From contig JBILLS010000025.1 in the NCBI GenBank assembly GCA_044375955.1, positions 1-27,817 on the forward strand: a DNA stretch of 27,817 nt, in the 5' to 3' direction. Shown one piece after another: positions 1-8,135 of the stretch (the first letter of the stretch is position 1; every line of letters starts with the position of its first letter). The notes beneath the pieces are model-generated. The model was not told the DNA's origin. It made no database searches and was given only the letters and a program-made list of their open reading frames with translations. This DNA comes from VGCC01 sp044375955. Lineage in GTDB: Bacteria; Actinomycetota; Actinomycetes; S36-B12. The position numbers were made by a program, and so were the translations under genes.

Positions 1-10
1 AGGTCAGCGC

Positions 11-523
11 GTGCGGGTTCTTGGGGTCGATCCGGGGCTGACGCGCTGCGGCGTCGCCGTGGTCGAGGGTGACGCAGGCCGGACGGTCCGCGCTCTGCAC
101 ATCGACGTGCTCACCACCCCCACCTCGGTCCCGACCGAAATCCGCCTCGCCCAACTCGAGGTGAGCCTGGGTGTGATCGTGGAGAACTTCACCCCCGACG
201 TCGTCGCGATCGAGCGCGTCTTCAGTCAACACAATGTGCGTACTGCCATGGCGACCGCTCAATCGGCTGCGGTGGCGATGCTCGTCGCCGCCAGGGCCGG
301 CATTCGCGTGGCCATGCACACGCCCACCGAGGTCAAGGCGGCGGTAACGGGCAATGGTCGTGCGGATAAGGCGCAGGTCACCGCGATGGTCACCCGCGTG
401 CTCAAGCTCACCCAGGCGCCCCGTCCGGCGGATGCAGCGGACGCCGCCGCTATCGCGATCTGTCAGGCGTGGCGGGGGAGTGCGCAGGATCGGTTGGCCG
501 CCGCGGCTGCGAGGTTGATGTGA
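11..523 (+). CDS. ruvC: Crossover junction endodeoxyribonuclease RuvC
   Basis: RuvC is the dimeric, Mg-dependent resolvase that nicks Holliday junctions with RuvAB. The 170-residue product has the usual family length and opens with MRVLGVDPGLTRCG. The four catalytic acids are visible as D7, E68 (in VAIERVF), D141 and D144 (ADAADAAA). The GTG start at 11 matches the normal N-terminus of the family; only 10 upstream bases are in the window, so a promoter or upstream partner cannot be assessed. The stop overlaps the ruvA start as GTGA (520-523), which implies translational coupling in a ruvCAB operon. Confidence 0.97.
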   Translation: MRVLGVDPGLTRCGVAVVEGDAGRTVRALHIDVLTTPTSVPTEIRLAQLEVSLGVIVENFTPDVVAIERVFSQHNVRTAMATAQSAAVAMLVAARAGIRVAMHTPTEVKAAVTGNGRADKAQVTAMVTRVLKLTQAPRPADAADAAAIAICQAWRGSAQDRLAAAAARLM

Positions 524-1107
524 TCTCCTTCATCGACGGCACGGTGGTGCGGGTGGGACAACAGTCGCTCGTCGTGGATGTCGGCCCGATCGGCCTCACC
601 GTGCAGACCACGCCCGCGGTCGTGGCCGGCGTGACCGTCGGCGCCCGCATCCGACTACACACCTCGCTCGTCGTCCGAGAGGACGGCTGGACGTTGTTCG
701 GATTCGCGGATCCCGTCGATGCGGCGACCTTCGAGCAGGTGCAGACCGTCAGCGGTGTGGGTCCGCGTCTGGCGGCGGCGATTCTGTCGGTGCTCGGGCC
801 CCAGGGTCTCGCGGATGCGATCGCGCGCGAGGACATCGCGGCGCTCACCGCCGTGCCGGGCATCGGGCGCAAGGGGGCGCAGCGTCTCGTGCTCGAGCTC
901 AAGGGCAGCCTGGTGGCCGGAGCCGATGCGCCAGCAACCAGCGGCTGGCAGGCGTCGGTCGAGACCGGACTCATCTCCCTTGGTTGGAGTGCTCGGGAGG
1001 CCGCGTCTGCCGCGGCGTCCGTGGACCCCGCAGAAGTGACCGATCCGAATGATCCGGATATCGCGGCGTTGTTGAAGGCCGCACTCCGCCGGCTGGATCG
1101 CTCGTGA
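520..1107 (+). CDS. ruvA: Holliday junction branch migration protein RuvA
   Basis: RuvA binds four-way junctions as a tetramer and loads the RuvB motor. I chose the GTG at 520 (195 aa, begins MISFIDGTVV) because it gives the canonical N-terminal OB-fold start and has GAGG at 511-514; the frame is open further upstream to 469 but that extension lies inside ruvC. Residues 1-62 are the OB-fold domain. Two helix-hairpin-helix motifs follow (VSGVGPRLA near 77-85, VPGIGRKGAQR near 112-122). Domain III (about 148-195) contacts RuvB. The stop overlaps the ruvB start (GTGA, 1104-1107). Confidence 0.96.
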   Translation: MISFIDGTVVRVGQQSLVVDVGPIGLTVQTTPAVVAGVTVGARIRLHTSLVVREDGWTLFGFADPVDAATFEQVQTVSGVGPRLAAAILSVLGPQGLADAIAREDIAALTAVPGIGRKGAQRLVLELKGSLVAGADAPATSGWQASVETGLISLGWSAREAASAAASVDPAEVTDPNDPDIAALLKAALRRLDRS

Positions 1108-2141
1108 CCGACGTTCTCGTGGATCCGCATGCCGGCGACGATGACCTCGCGGTCGAGGGCGCGTTGCGTCCCACATCGTTGAAGGAGTTCGTCGGTCAGG
1201 ATCGCGTCAAGGACCAACTCGACCTTGTGCTTCGCGCAGCCCGTGATCGCGGGGGAGTAGCGGATCACGTCCTCTTGAGTGGGCCGCCGGGTTTGGGCAA
1301 GACCACGTTGGCCACGATCATCGCGCAGGAGCTGAATGCGCCGCTTCGGATCACCTCCGGGCCGGCCCTGCAGCACTCGGGTGATGTGGCCGCGGTCCTT
1401 TCCAGTCTGCAACCGGGTGAGGTCCTGTTCCTCGACGAGATCCATCGGACCGCGCGTAGCGCGCAGGAGATGCTCTACCTGGCGATGGAGGACTTTCGCA
1501 TCGACGTGATGGTGGGTAAGGGACCCGGAGCAACCGCGATCCCACTCGACCTCGCACCGTTCACTCTCGTCGGTGCCACGACGCGCGCCGGGTTGCTCCC
1601 CGGTCCTCTGCGCGATCGATTCGGATTCACGGCGCACCTGGACTTCTACGAGACCAGTGACTTGCACGTGATCATCGACCGGAGCGCGCGGCTGCTGCGC
1701 GTTGACATCGATGCCGAAGGTGCGGCGGAGATCGCCGGTCGTTGCCGTGGAACTCCCAGAATCGCGAACCGCCTGCTCCGCCGGGTCCGCGATTGGGCGC
1801 AGGTGCATGGGTCCGGCGCCATCGATCGTGCCGCCGCCCGCGCTGCGCTGGATCTCTACGAGGTGGATGAACGCGGCCTGGACCGGATCGACCGGGCGGT
1901 CCTCGAGGCACTCGTTCGTCGGTTCGGTGGCGGGCCGGTGGGCCTGTCGACCCTGGCCGTCGCGGTCGCAGAGGAGCCCGAGACGATCGAAACGGTGAGT
2001 GAGCCTTTCCTGGTCCGCCTCGGTCTGCTGATGCGGAGTCCCCGCGGACGCGTTGCCACCCCGGCGGCCTGGCGCCATGTGGGGGAGACCCCTCCGGAAA
2101 CCCCGCAAATGACCTTCGAGGATGCGGCGGAAGACGACTGA
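1104..2141 (+). CDS. ruvB: Holliday junction branch migration helicase RuvB
   Basis: RuvB is the AAA+ hexameric motor that drives branch migration with RuvA. The 345-aa product has the normal length. It shows LRPTSLKEFVGQ near 21-32, Walker A GPPGLGKTT at 60-68, Walker B VLFLDEIHR around 107-115, sensor 1 LVGATTRAG around 155-163, and the arginine-finger segment PLRDRFG at 168-174. The C-terminal winged-helix DNA-binding part ends in a typical PRGR segment. GTG start overlaps the ruvA stop. It is the last gene of ruvCAB; a -10 box for yajC follows 12 bases after the stop. Confidence 0.97.
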   Translation: MTDVLVDPHAGDDDLAVEGALRPTSLKEFVGQDRVKDQLDLVLRAARDRGGVADHVLLSGPPGLGKTTLATIIAQELNAPLRITSGPALQHSGDVAAVLSSLQPGEVLFLDEIHRTARSAQEMLYLAMEDFRIDVMVGKGPGATAIPLDLAPFTLVGATTRAGLLPGPLRDRFGFTAHLDFYETSDLHVIIDRSARLLRVDIDAEGAAEIAGRCRGTPRIANRLLRRVRDWAQVHGSGAIDRAAARAALDLYEVDERGLDRIDRAVLEALVRRFGGGPVGLSTLAVAVAEEPETIETVSEPFLVRLGLLMRSPRGRVATPAAWRHVGETPPETPQMTFEDAAEDD

Positions 2142-2153
2142 CCCGGCCCTGGA

Positions 2154-2159
2154 TAGGCT
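2154..2159 (+). promoter_or_regulatory. Candidate -10 box TAGGCT for yajC
   Basis: TAGGCT fits the actinobacterial TANNNT consensus and lies between ruvB and yajC. The implied start of transcription near 2166 leaves a short leader containing the yajC ribosome site AGAGGAG at 2175-2181. No convincing -35 is visible. Prediction only. Confidence 0.5.
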
Positions 2160-2188
2160 CCATGGACATTCCGTAGAGGAGACCTGTC

Positions 2189-2512
2189 GTGGATCAGATC
2201 CTGGGCCTGGCCCCGTTCGCACTCATCATCGTCGCGTTCTATTTCCTCCTCATCCGGCCGCAGCGCAACCGCGCCAAGCAGCAGCAGGCCCTCGTCGCCG
2301 CTCTGGCGCCGGGCGCCGAGGTGATGACCACGGCGGGGATCTTCGGTCAGGTGGCTGCGGTCACCCCGGAACAGATCAGCGTCGAGATCGCTCCCGGGGT
2401 CTTCATGCGGATCGTCCCGGCGGCCATCGCGAAGGTCATCGAGCCGGCACCCCAGGCCGCTCAGGAGACCGACGCTCGCACCGACGGCGAGACGGGCCCC
2501 GCGTCCGCCTAG
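2189..2512 (+). CDS. yajC: Preprotein translocase subunit YajC
   Basis: YajC is a small single-span membrane protein that associates with SecDF and the Sec translocon. The 107-aa product has one N-terminal transmembrane segment (about residues 8-23, ALIIVAFYFLLIRP) followed by the family's basic RPQRNRAKQQQ stretch and a small cytoplasmic domain (PGAEVMTTAGIFG). The C-terminal tail is Ala/Thr/Glu-rich. GTG at 2189 is preceded by AGAGGAG seven bases upstream. It is directly upstream of secD and secF, the standard context. Confidence 0.94.
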   Translation: MDQILGLAPFALIIVAFYFLLIRPQRNRAKQQQALVAALAPGAEVMTTAGIFGQVAAVTPEQISVEIAPGVFMRIVPAAIAKVIEPAPQAAQETDARTDGETGPASA

Positions 2513-2513
2513 G

Positions 2514-2519
2514 TAGCAT
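2514..2519 (+). promoter_or_regulatory. Candidate -10 box TAGCAT for secD
   Basis: TAGCAT begins two bases after the yajC stop. It would give a transcript starting near 2526 and a short leader with the secD ribosome site GAAGGA at 2536-2541. It may add an internal promoter inside yajC-secDF; no clear -35 is seen. Confidence 0.4.
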
Positions 2520-2545
2520 TCCTCCCCCGCACATAGAAGGACACC

Positions 2546-4192
2546 GTGGCCCCACCTGCGACATCGAAGCCTGCGCGACTCCTCGTCGCGTTGGCGGTCA
2601 CCGTCATCGGTCTGGGTGCATGGGCCTTCTGGCCGGGGACCGACACCGGCATCCGCCTCGGCCTGGACCTGCAGGGTGGCACGCAGGTGATCCTGATCCC
2701 GCGGCCCGCGACCGAGGGCGCGGAGATCACCGAGGAGCAACTCCAGCAGTCGGTTGCGATCATCCGGCAGCGTGTCGACGGACTGGGGGTGGCCGAAGCC
2801 GAGGTGACGATCCAGGGTTCGGGTAACGGAGCAGCGATCGTCGTCGCCGTTCCGGGCGAGAACCAGGAGCGGGTGGTCAATCTCGTCCAGCGCACCGCCC
2901 TCCTGGACTTCCGTCCTGTGTGGAGCATCTTGAGCCCGCTTTCGACTCCACCGACCCCGACACCGAGTCCCTCACCGACCGACCCTGCGGCGGCGACACC
3001 CACCCCGACCGCATCACCCACCGCACCCCCGAGCGTTCCGCAGCCCGAGCTGCCGATCCAGGCGGAGACCCAGACAGCGGAATTCACGGAGGATCTTGCG
3101 GCTCTGAACTGTCTGCTGCCGGAGAACACCGCCGGCGGTGCGCCGGACGATCCCTCCCAGTGGTTGGGCGCCTGCGACCAAGCCGGGTCGGCGAAGTACG
3201 CGTTGGAGCCGGCATTCATCAAGGGCACGAACGTGACCGGGGCCGAGGCTGTCCTCCCGCAGAACGGACTCGGCTGGGTTGTCTCACTGGAGTTCGACAG
3301 CGAGGGCGCGCGCGCACTGGCAGATGCCTCGACCAGGCTCTCCGCCCTGCCCGAGTGCGGTCAAGGAGCGAGCCCCTGTAACGCGTTCGCGATCGTGCTG
3401 GACGGAGTCGTGGTCTCCGCACCGCGATTCAACGAGCCGATCATCGGGGGGCAGGCGCAGATCGAGGGGGATTTCACCGCGCAGGAAGCGCGAGACCTGG
3501 CGAACGTGCTGAAGTACGGCGCCCTCCCGATCACGCTCGAGGTTGCGGACGTGACGAGTGTCTCCGCGACGGTGGGCGGCGACCAGCTTCGCGCGGGCCT
3601 CATCGCGGGCGCACTCGGTCTCGCGCTGGTCTGCATCTACCTCCTCTTCTACTACCGGATCCTGGGCATCGTCGCCGTCGTGTCTCTGGGAGTGGCCGGC
3701 CTCATGGGCTACTTCCTGCTGGTGGGGTTGAGCAAGACGGTGGGACTGACCCTGACCTTGGCGGGCGTGGCGGGTGCCATCGTGTCCATCGGCATCACGG
3801 CGGACTCGTTCATAGTCTACTTCGAGCGAATCCGAGACGAGATGCGCGACGGGCGCTCACTGCGTCAGGCCTGCGACACGGGATGGGTGCGTGCGCGGCG
3901 AACGCTCCTCGCTGCCGACTTCGTGGCACTGCTCGCTGCCGCGGTCCTGTACTTCCTGTCTGTTGGAAGCGTGCGTGGATTCGCCCTCATCCTCGGCCTC
4001 ACCACGATCCTGGACTTGGTTATGGCCTTCTGGTTCACCCATCCGATCACGGTGCTTCTGGGGAGGACGCGCTTCATGCAGCGAGGATCGCGATGGACGG
4101 GGCTCGATCCCGAGCGTCTCGGTCGCGCGAGTGTCATCGAAACCCTGAGCGGGCAGGCGCGGCGCCGTAAGGAACAGGGGGTGGGCGCATGA
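2546..4192 (+). CDS. secD: Protein translocase subunit SecD
   Basis: SecD, with SecF, is an RND-type membrane protein that uses the proton gradient to pull exported proteins across the membrane. The 548-aa product has one N-terminal membrane span (about 11-29), the P1 domain entry LDLQGGTQV (40-48), a Pro/Thr/Ser-rich linker at about 131-172, the rest of the periplasmic-side domain (LDGVVVSAP near 285-293), then five C-terminal spans (about 350-510). The conserved GITADSFIVYFERI region is at 416-429. The low-complexity linker is the one unusual element. GTG start follows GAAGGA; the stop overlaps the secF ATG (ATGA, 4189-4192). Confidence 0.96.
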   Translation: MAPPATSKPARLLVALAVTVIGLGAWAFWPGTDTGIRLGLDLQGGTQVILIPRPATEGAEITEEQLQQSVAIIRQRVDGLGVAEAEVTIQGSGNGAAIVVAVPGENQERVVNLVQRTALLDFRPVWSILSPLSTPPTPTPSPSPTDPAAATPTPTASPTAPPSVPQPELPIQAETQTAEFTEDLAALNCLLPENTAGGAPDDPSQWLGACDQAGSAKYALEPAFIKGTNVTGAEAVLPQNGLGWVVSLEFDSEGARALADASTRLSALPECGQGASPCNAFAIVLDGVVVSAPRFNEPIIGGQAQIEGDFTAQEARDLANVLKYGALPITLEVADVTSVSATVGGDQLRAGLIAGALGLALVCIYLLFYYRILGIVAVVSLGVAGLMGYFLLVGLSKTVGLTLTLAGVAGAIVSIGITADSFIVYFERIRDEMRDGRSLRQACDTGWVRARRTLLAADFVALLAAAVLYFLSVGSVRGFALILGLTTILDLVMAFWFTHPITVLLGRTRFMQRGSRWTGLDPERLGRASVIETLSGQARRRKEQGVGA

Positions 4193-5277
4193 GCAACCTC
4201 GGGCAACGCATCTATCGCGGCGAGGTCTCCTACGACTTCCTCGGGCGCTGGAAGCGGTGGTACGTGCTTTCCGCGATTCTGATCCTGATCTCCATCGGTG
4301 CGGTCGCGATTCGCGGGTTGAACCTGGGTATCGAGTTCCGTGGGGGTGCAGACTTCGGAATCCCCTCCGCCACATGCTCCGTCGAGGAGGCGCGCACGGT
4401 CGCTGAGGTCGCAACAGGTGGACCGGCGATCGTCACCGTGGCGGGATCGGGTGCGATGCGGGTTCAGACCGAGCCGTTGACGCCCGACGAGAGTCTCGTG
4501 GTTGCCCAGGAACTGGGCGCAGCCTGCGGTGTTGCGGCGACGGACATTCGGGTGCAGGTGGTCGGCCCGACATGGGGCGCGGAGATCACCTCGAAGGCCA
4601 TCCAAGGTCTTCTCGTGTTCATCGCCCTGGTGACGATCTTCCTCGCCTTCTACTTCGAGTGGCGGATGGCGGTCGCTGCCCTTGTGGCACTCATCCACGA
4701 CTTGATCATCACGATCGGTATCTACGCGCTTGTGGGGCTGGAAGTAACCCCGGCGACCATCATCGGCATTCTCACCATTCTCGCGTATTCCCTCTACGAC
4801 ACCGTGGTCGTGTTCGACAAGGTCAAGGAGAACACTCGCAATATCGCCGGTCAATCGGTCATGACGTATCAGGAAGCAGCGAACCTGGCCGTGAACCAAA
4901 CCGTCGTGCGCTCGCTCAATACGTCGATCACATCCATCCTTCCGGTGCTGGCCATCATCATCGTCGGTGCCGGACTACTGGGCGCCGGCACGTTGCTCGA
5001 CCTTGCCGTCGCTCTGGCAGTGGGAACTGCGGCGGGCGCGTACTCGTCCATCTTCATCGCGACCCCGATCCTGTCGCAGATGCGGTCACGTCAGCCGGAG
5101 ATGAAGGCGCTCGCTGCCCGGGTGCATGCGCGCAGGAAGCAGGCTGCGGCCAAGGGTGTCGCGAGCGGCTCCGACGAACAGGTCGCGACACCGGCCACGC
5201 TCGTGTCGTCCCGGGTGGAGTCGCTGGAGCGCAACCAGCCCAAACGGGCCTCGCGCTCGCGACGCAGGAAGGGTTGA
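4189..5277 (+). CDS. secF: Protein translocase subunit SecF
   Basis: SecF pairs with SecD in the proton-driven late step of Sec export. The 362-aa product has an N-terminal span (about 25-42), LGIEFRGGADF (46-56), a small extracytoplasmic domain, then spans between about 138 and 297. The conserved span-4 motif YDTVVVFDKVKEN lies at 203-215, with D204 in the expected place. The last ~60 residues form a basic cytoplasmic tail ending RASRSRRRKG. The ATG overlaps the secD stop, so the two should be made in equal amounts. Confidence 0.96.
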   Translation: MSNLGQRIYRGEVSYDFLGRWKRWYVLSAILILISIGAVAIRGLNLGIEFRGGADFGIPSATCSVEEARTVAEVATGGPAIVTVAGSGAMRVQTEPLTPDESLVVAQELGAACGVAATDIRVQVVGPTWGAEITSKAIQGLLVFIALVTIFLAFYFEWRMAVAALVALIHDLIITIGIYALVGLEVTPATIIGILTILAYSLYDTVVVFDKVKENTRNIAGQSVMTYQEAANLAVNQTVVRSLNTSITSILPVLAIIIVGAGLLGAGTLLDLAVALAVGTAAGAYSSIFIATPILSQMRSRQPEMKALAARVHARRKQAAAKGVASGSDEQVATPATLVSSRVESLERNQPKRASRSRRRKG

Positions 5278-5280
5278 TCC

Positions 5281-5850
5281 ATGGGGCAGCCGCTGCTCAC
5301 GGGTCGCAGTGCACGGCTGCTCTGGGACAACATCGCCGTGGTCCCCGACTTCCCCGAGCCGGGGATTTCGTTCAAGGATCTCTCCCCGCTTCTGGGTGAT
5401 CCGCAAGCATTCGCGACCGCCATCGATGAGATGACGGTTGCCCTCGGTCGCGGGAACGTCTCCTCCGTGGTGGGCATCGTGGCGCGAGGGTTCCCCTACG
5501 CGGGGGCACTGGCGTATCACATGGCGGCTGGATTCGTGACGCTGCGCAAGCCGGGCAAGCTCCCGCGGGATACGCATGCCGTCACCTACGACCTGGAGTA
5601 CGGGTCGGCGACCCTCGAGATGCACCGTGACGCTGTCCGTCCAGGCGACACCGTCGTGATCGTTGATGACGTCCTGGCGACGGGTGGCACCGCGTGCGCG
5701 GCGGTCGAACTGGTGGAACGTGCGGGGGCGACCATCCATGCGGTGGCCGTGATCCTGGAACTCGGTGCCCTCGGAGGACGTGCCCGACTCGAGCAGCGGG
5801 GTGTGCGGGTCATGGCCCTGTTGGATGCGGATTCCCGTCCGGCCGAGTGA
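5281..5850 (+). CDS. apt: Adenine phosphoribosyltransferase
   Basis: Apt salvages adenine to AMP using PRPP in the cytoplasm. The 189-aa product has the Apt N-terminal signature VPDFPEPGISFKDLSPLL (21-38), GIVARGFPYAG (65-75), the RKPGKLP segment (89-95), YDLEYG (103-108) and the PRPP-binding loop VVIVDDVLATGGTA (125-138). ATG at 5281 is three bases past the secF stop and has AGGAAGGG at 5266-5273. Its position between secF and rel is the usual actinobacterial arrangement and places nucleotide salvage beside a (p)ppGpp enzyme. Confidence 0.95.
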   Translation: MGQPLLTGRSARLLWDNIAVVPDFPEPGISFKDLSPLLGDPQAFATAIDEMTVALGRGNVSSVVGIVARGFPYAGALAYHMAAGFVTLRKPGKLPRDTHAVTYDLEYGSATLEMHRDAVRPGDTVVIVDDVLATGGTACAAVELVERAGATIHAVAVILELGALGGRARLEQRGVRVMALLDADSRPAE

Positions 5851-5864
5851 CGTCATGTCCCTCG

Positions 5865-5870
5865 TACACT
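5865..5870 (+). promoter_or_regulatory. Candidate -10 box TACACT for rel
   Basis: TACACT lies in the 38-base apt-rel gap and fits TANNNT. Transcription from about 5877 would just include the ribosome site GAGGAGG (5878-5884) in front of the GTG at 5889. No good -35 hexamer is visible. Confidence 0.45.
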
Positions 5871-5888
5871 GATGGACGAGGAGGCGTC

Positions 5889-8135
5889 GTGACCAAGGAA
5901 GCGCAGGTGTCCCTCGCGCCGCCCGCCGATAGTGGTGGGTTGCGCTCCCGCTTTGCGCGCCTTGCTGGCAATCGGTCTCACCGCCCCGAGCTCGAACCGC
6001 TGCTGCGCACGATCCGCCGCTACCACCCCAAGAGCGATCTCCGGCTCGTCGAACGCGCCTACGACATGGCCGACTACCTGCATCGTGACCAGCTGCGCAA
6101 GTCCGGTGAGCCCTACATCACCCACCCCTTGGCTGTGACCGAGATCCTGGCCGACCTCGGGATGCCACCCGCACCGCTCGCCGCTGCACTCCTGCACGAC
6201 ACCGTGGAGGACTGCGGGTACTCCCTCGATGCCCTGCGTGAGGACTTCGGTGATGAGGTCGCCCACCTCGTCGATGGGGTGACCAAGCTCGACAAAGTCA
6301 CGTACGGGGAGGCGTCCGCCGCGGAGACCGTCCGCAAGATGGTCGTGGCGATGGCGCGCGACATCCGAGTCCTCGTCATCAAGCTGGCCGACCGCCTGCA
6401 CAACATGCGCACCATGCGATTCCTCCCCGAGGAGAAGCAGCAGAAGAAGGCCAAAGAGACTCTCGAGATCTACGCACCCCTTGCCCACCGGCTGGGCATG
6501 AACGCGATGAAGTGGGAGTTGGAGGACCTGGCCTTCGCGATCCTGCACCCCAAGATGTACGAGGAGATCGTCCGTCTCGTGGGGCAGCGCGCCCCGTCGC
6601 GCGAGAAGTACCTCACATCGGTCGTCGATCGGATCGAATCGGACCTCAAGGGCGCGAAGGTACGTGCGGATGTCACCGGGCGCCCCAAGCACTACTACTC
6701 CGTCTATAACAAGATGATCGTTCGCGGGCGGGATTTCAACGACATCTACGACCTCGTGGGCGTCCGCATCCTCGTGGACAGCGTCCGTGACTGTTACGCG
6801 GCTCTGGGCGTCATCCACGCGCAGTGGAGCCCGGTCCCGGGACGATTCAAGGACTTCATCGCGATGCCGAAGTTCAACATGTACCAGTCACTCCACACCA
6901 CGGTGATCGGCCCGGAAGGCAAGGTCGTCGAGGTGCAGATCAGGACCAAGGAGATGCACCAGTCCGCGGAACTCGGCGTGGCCGCCCACTGGAAGTACAA
7001 GCAAGGGGACACCGAGAAGTCGGGTGTCGACGACTTCGCCTGGCTACGCCAGCTGGTGGATTGGCAACGTGAGACCGAGGATCCCGGGGAGTTTCTCGAC
7101 TCCCTGCGCTACGACCTAGGCAGCTCGGAGGTCTACGTCTTCACCCCCAAGGGCGACGTCATCGCACTGCCCATGGAGTCCACCCCGGTGGATTTCGCGT
7201 ACACCGTGCACACGGAGGTCGGGCATCGATGCGTGGGCGCCCGGGTTAACGGGAAACTCGTGCCCCTCGAATCGGAGCTCCGCAACGGAGATGTGGTCGA
7301 GATCTTCACCTCGAAGACCGAAGGGGCCGGGCCCAGCCGAGACTGGCTCGGATTCGTCGCCTCGGCCCGAGCCCGATCGAAGATCAAGGGCTGGTTCAGT
7401 AAGGAGCGCCGCGAGGAGGCCATCGAGAACGGGCGTGAAGCCATCGCCAAGGCGCTGCGCAAGGAGGGGCTACCCCTCCAGCGGCTGCTGTCGGCGCAGT
7501 CCCTGACCACGATCGCAGCCGACCTGCATCAGGCCGATGTGACATCGCTGTATGCCGCGGTCGGCGAAGGTCGAATCGGCGCCTCGACGGTGGTGCAGCG
7601 ACTGGTCGACGCGGCGGGGCTCAACGATCAGGCGCCCGACGAAACCGACGAGGTTGGTCTCGAGATCGTCAGCCGCAAACCACGTCAGTCCGGCGATGTG
7701 GGTGTGGTCGTCAAGGGCAGCGATGACGTGTGGGTGAAGTTGTCACGATGCTGCACCCCGGTTCCTGGAGACTCGATCATGGGGTTTGTCACACGAGGTG
7801 CCGGTGTGTCCGTGCACCGGGAGGACTGCGTGAACGTGGCGGGACTGCGCGCCCAGGCGGGGCGCGTCGTCGAGGTGGAATGGGCGCCCACATCGACGAG
7901 TGTCTTCCTCGTCAACATCCAGGTCGAGGCGCTCGACCGGGCTCGACTCCTCGCCGATGTCACGCGCGCACTGTCCGATACACACGTGAACATCCTGAGC
8001 GCGTCGGTGGCGACGACCCGCGATCGCATCGCCCTCTCACGCTTCACGTTCGAGATGGCTGACCCCAAGCACTTGGGTTCAGTCCTGAAGGCGGTCAGGA
8101 GCGTTGAGGGCGTTTTCGACGCCTACCGCGTCTAG
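5889..8135 (+). CDS. relA: Bifunctional (p)ppGpp synthetase/hydrolase (RelA/SpoT family)
   Basis: This enzyme makes and degrades the stringent-response alarmone (p)ppGpp. I chose GTG at 5889 (748 aa) because GAGGAGG sits four bases upstream; the frame is open upstream into apt. The hydrolase HD domain spans about 45-200 with LLHDTVED (101-108) and LADRLHN (166-172). The synthetase domain (about 250-370) contains GRPKHYYSVYNKM, VPGRFKDFIAMPK and VEVQIRT. The RFKD motif (319-322) is the RXKD form associated with bifunctional enzymes. A TGS domain (about 412-475), a Cys-Cys zinc-finger-like segment (621-622) and a C-terminal ACT domain (about 672-748) complete the long-RSH layout. Its stop TAG overlaps the opposite-strand DUF349 stop. 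Confidence 0.97.
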   Translation: MTKEAQVSLAPPADSGGLRSRFARLAGNRSHRPELEPLLRTIRRYHPKSDLRLVERAYDMADYLHRDQLRKSGEPYITHPLAVTEILADLGMPPAPLAAALLHDTVEDCGYSLDALREDFGDEVAHLVDGVTKLDKVTYGEASAAETVRKMVVAMARDIRVLVIKLADRLHNMRTMRFLPEEKQQKKAKETLEIYAPLAHRLGMNAMKWELEDLAFAILHPKMYEEIVRLVGQRAPSREKYLTSVVDRIESDLKGAKVRADVTGRPKHYYSVYNKMIVRGRDFNDIYDLVGVRILVDSVRDCYAALGVIHAQWSPVPGRFKDFIAMPKFNMYQSLHTTVIGPEGKVVEVQIRTKEMHQSAELGVAAHWKYKQGDTEKSGVDDFAWLRQLVDWQRETEDPGEFLDSLRYDLGSSEVYVFTPKGDVIALPMESTPVDFAYTVHTEVGHRCVGARVNGKLVPLESELRNGDVVEIFTSKTEGAGPSRDWLGFVASARARSKIKGWFSKERREEAIENGREAIAKALRKEGLPLQRLLSAQSLTTIAADLHQADVTSLYAAVGEGRIGASTVVQRLVDAAGLNDQAPDETDEVGLEIVSRKPRQSGDVGVVVKGSDDVWVKLSRCCTPVPGDSIMGFVTRGAGVSVHREDCVNVAGLRAQAGRVVEVEWAPTSTSVFLVNIQVEALDRARLLADVTRALSDTHVNILSASVATTRDRIALSRFTFEMADPKHLGSVLKAVRSVEGVFDAYRV

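Noticed and set aside
450..2222. A 590-codon open frame on the minus strand opposite ruvA and ruvB
   Set aside because: It is fully antisense to two well-supported genes, has no recognisable domain, and its Arg/Pro/Gly-rich composition is what a complementary frame in GC-rich coding DNA yields.
3865..4899. A 344-codon minus-strand open frame opposite secD/secF
   Set aside because: Antisense shadow of membrane-protein genes; rich in His, Arg and Asp with no motif or ribosome site.
5853..6818. A 321-codon minus-strand open frame opposite the start of rel
   Set aside because: Shadow frame rich in Val, Asp and His; it would run antisense through the rel promoter and hydrolase domain and resembles no known family.
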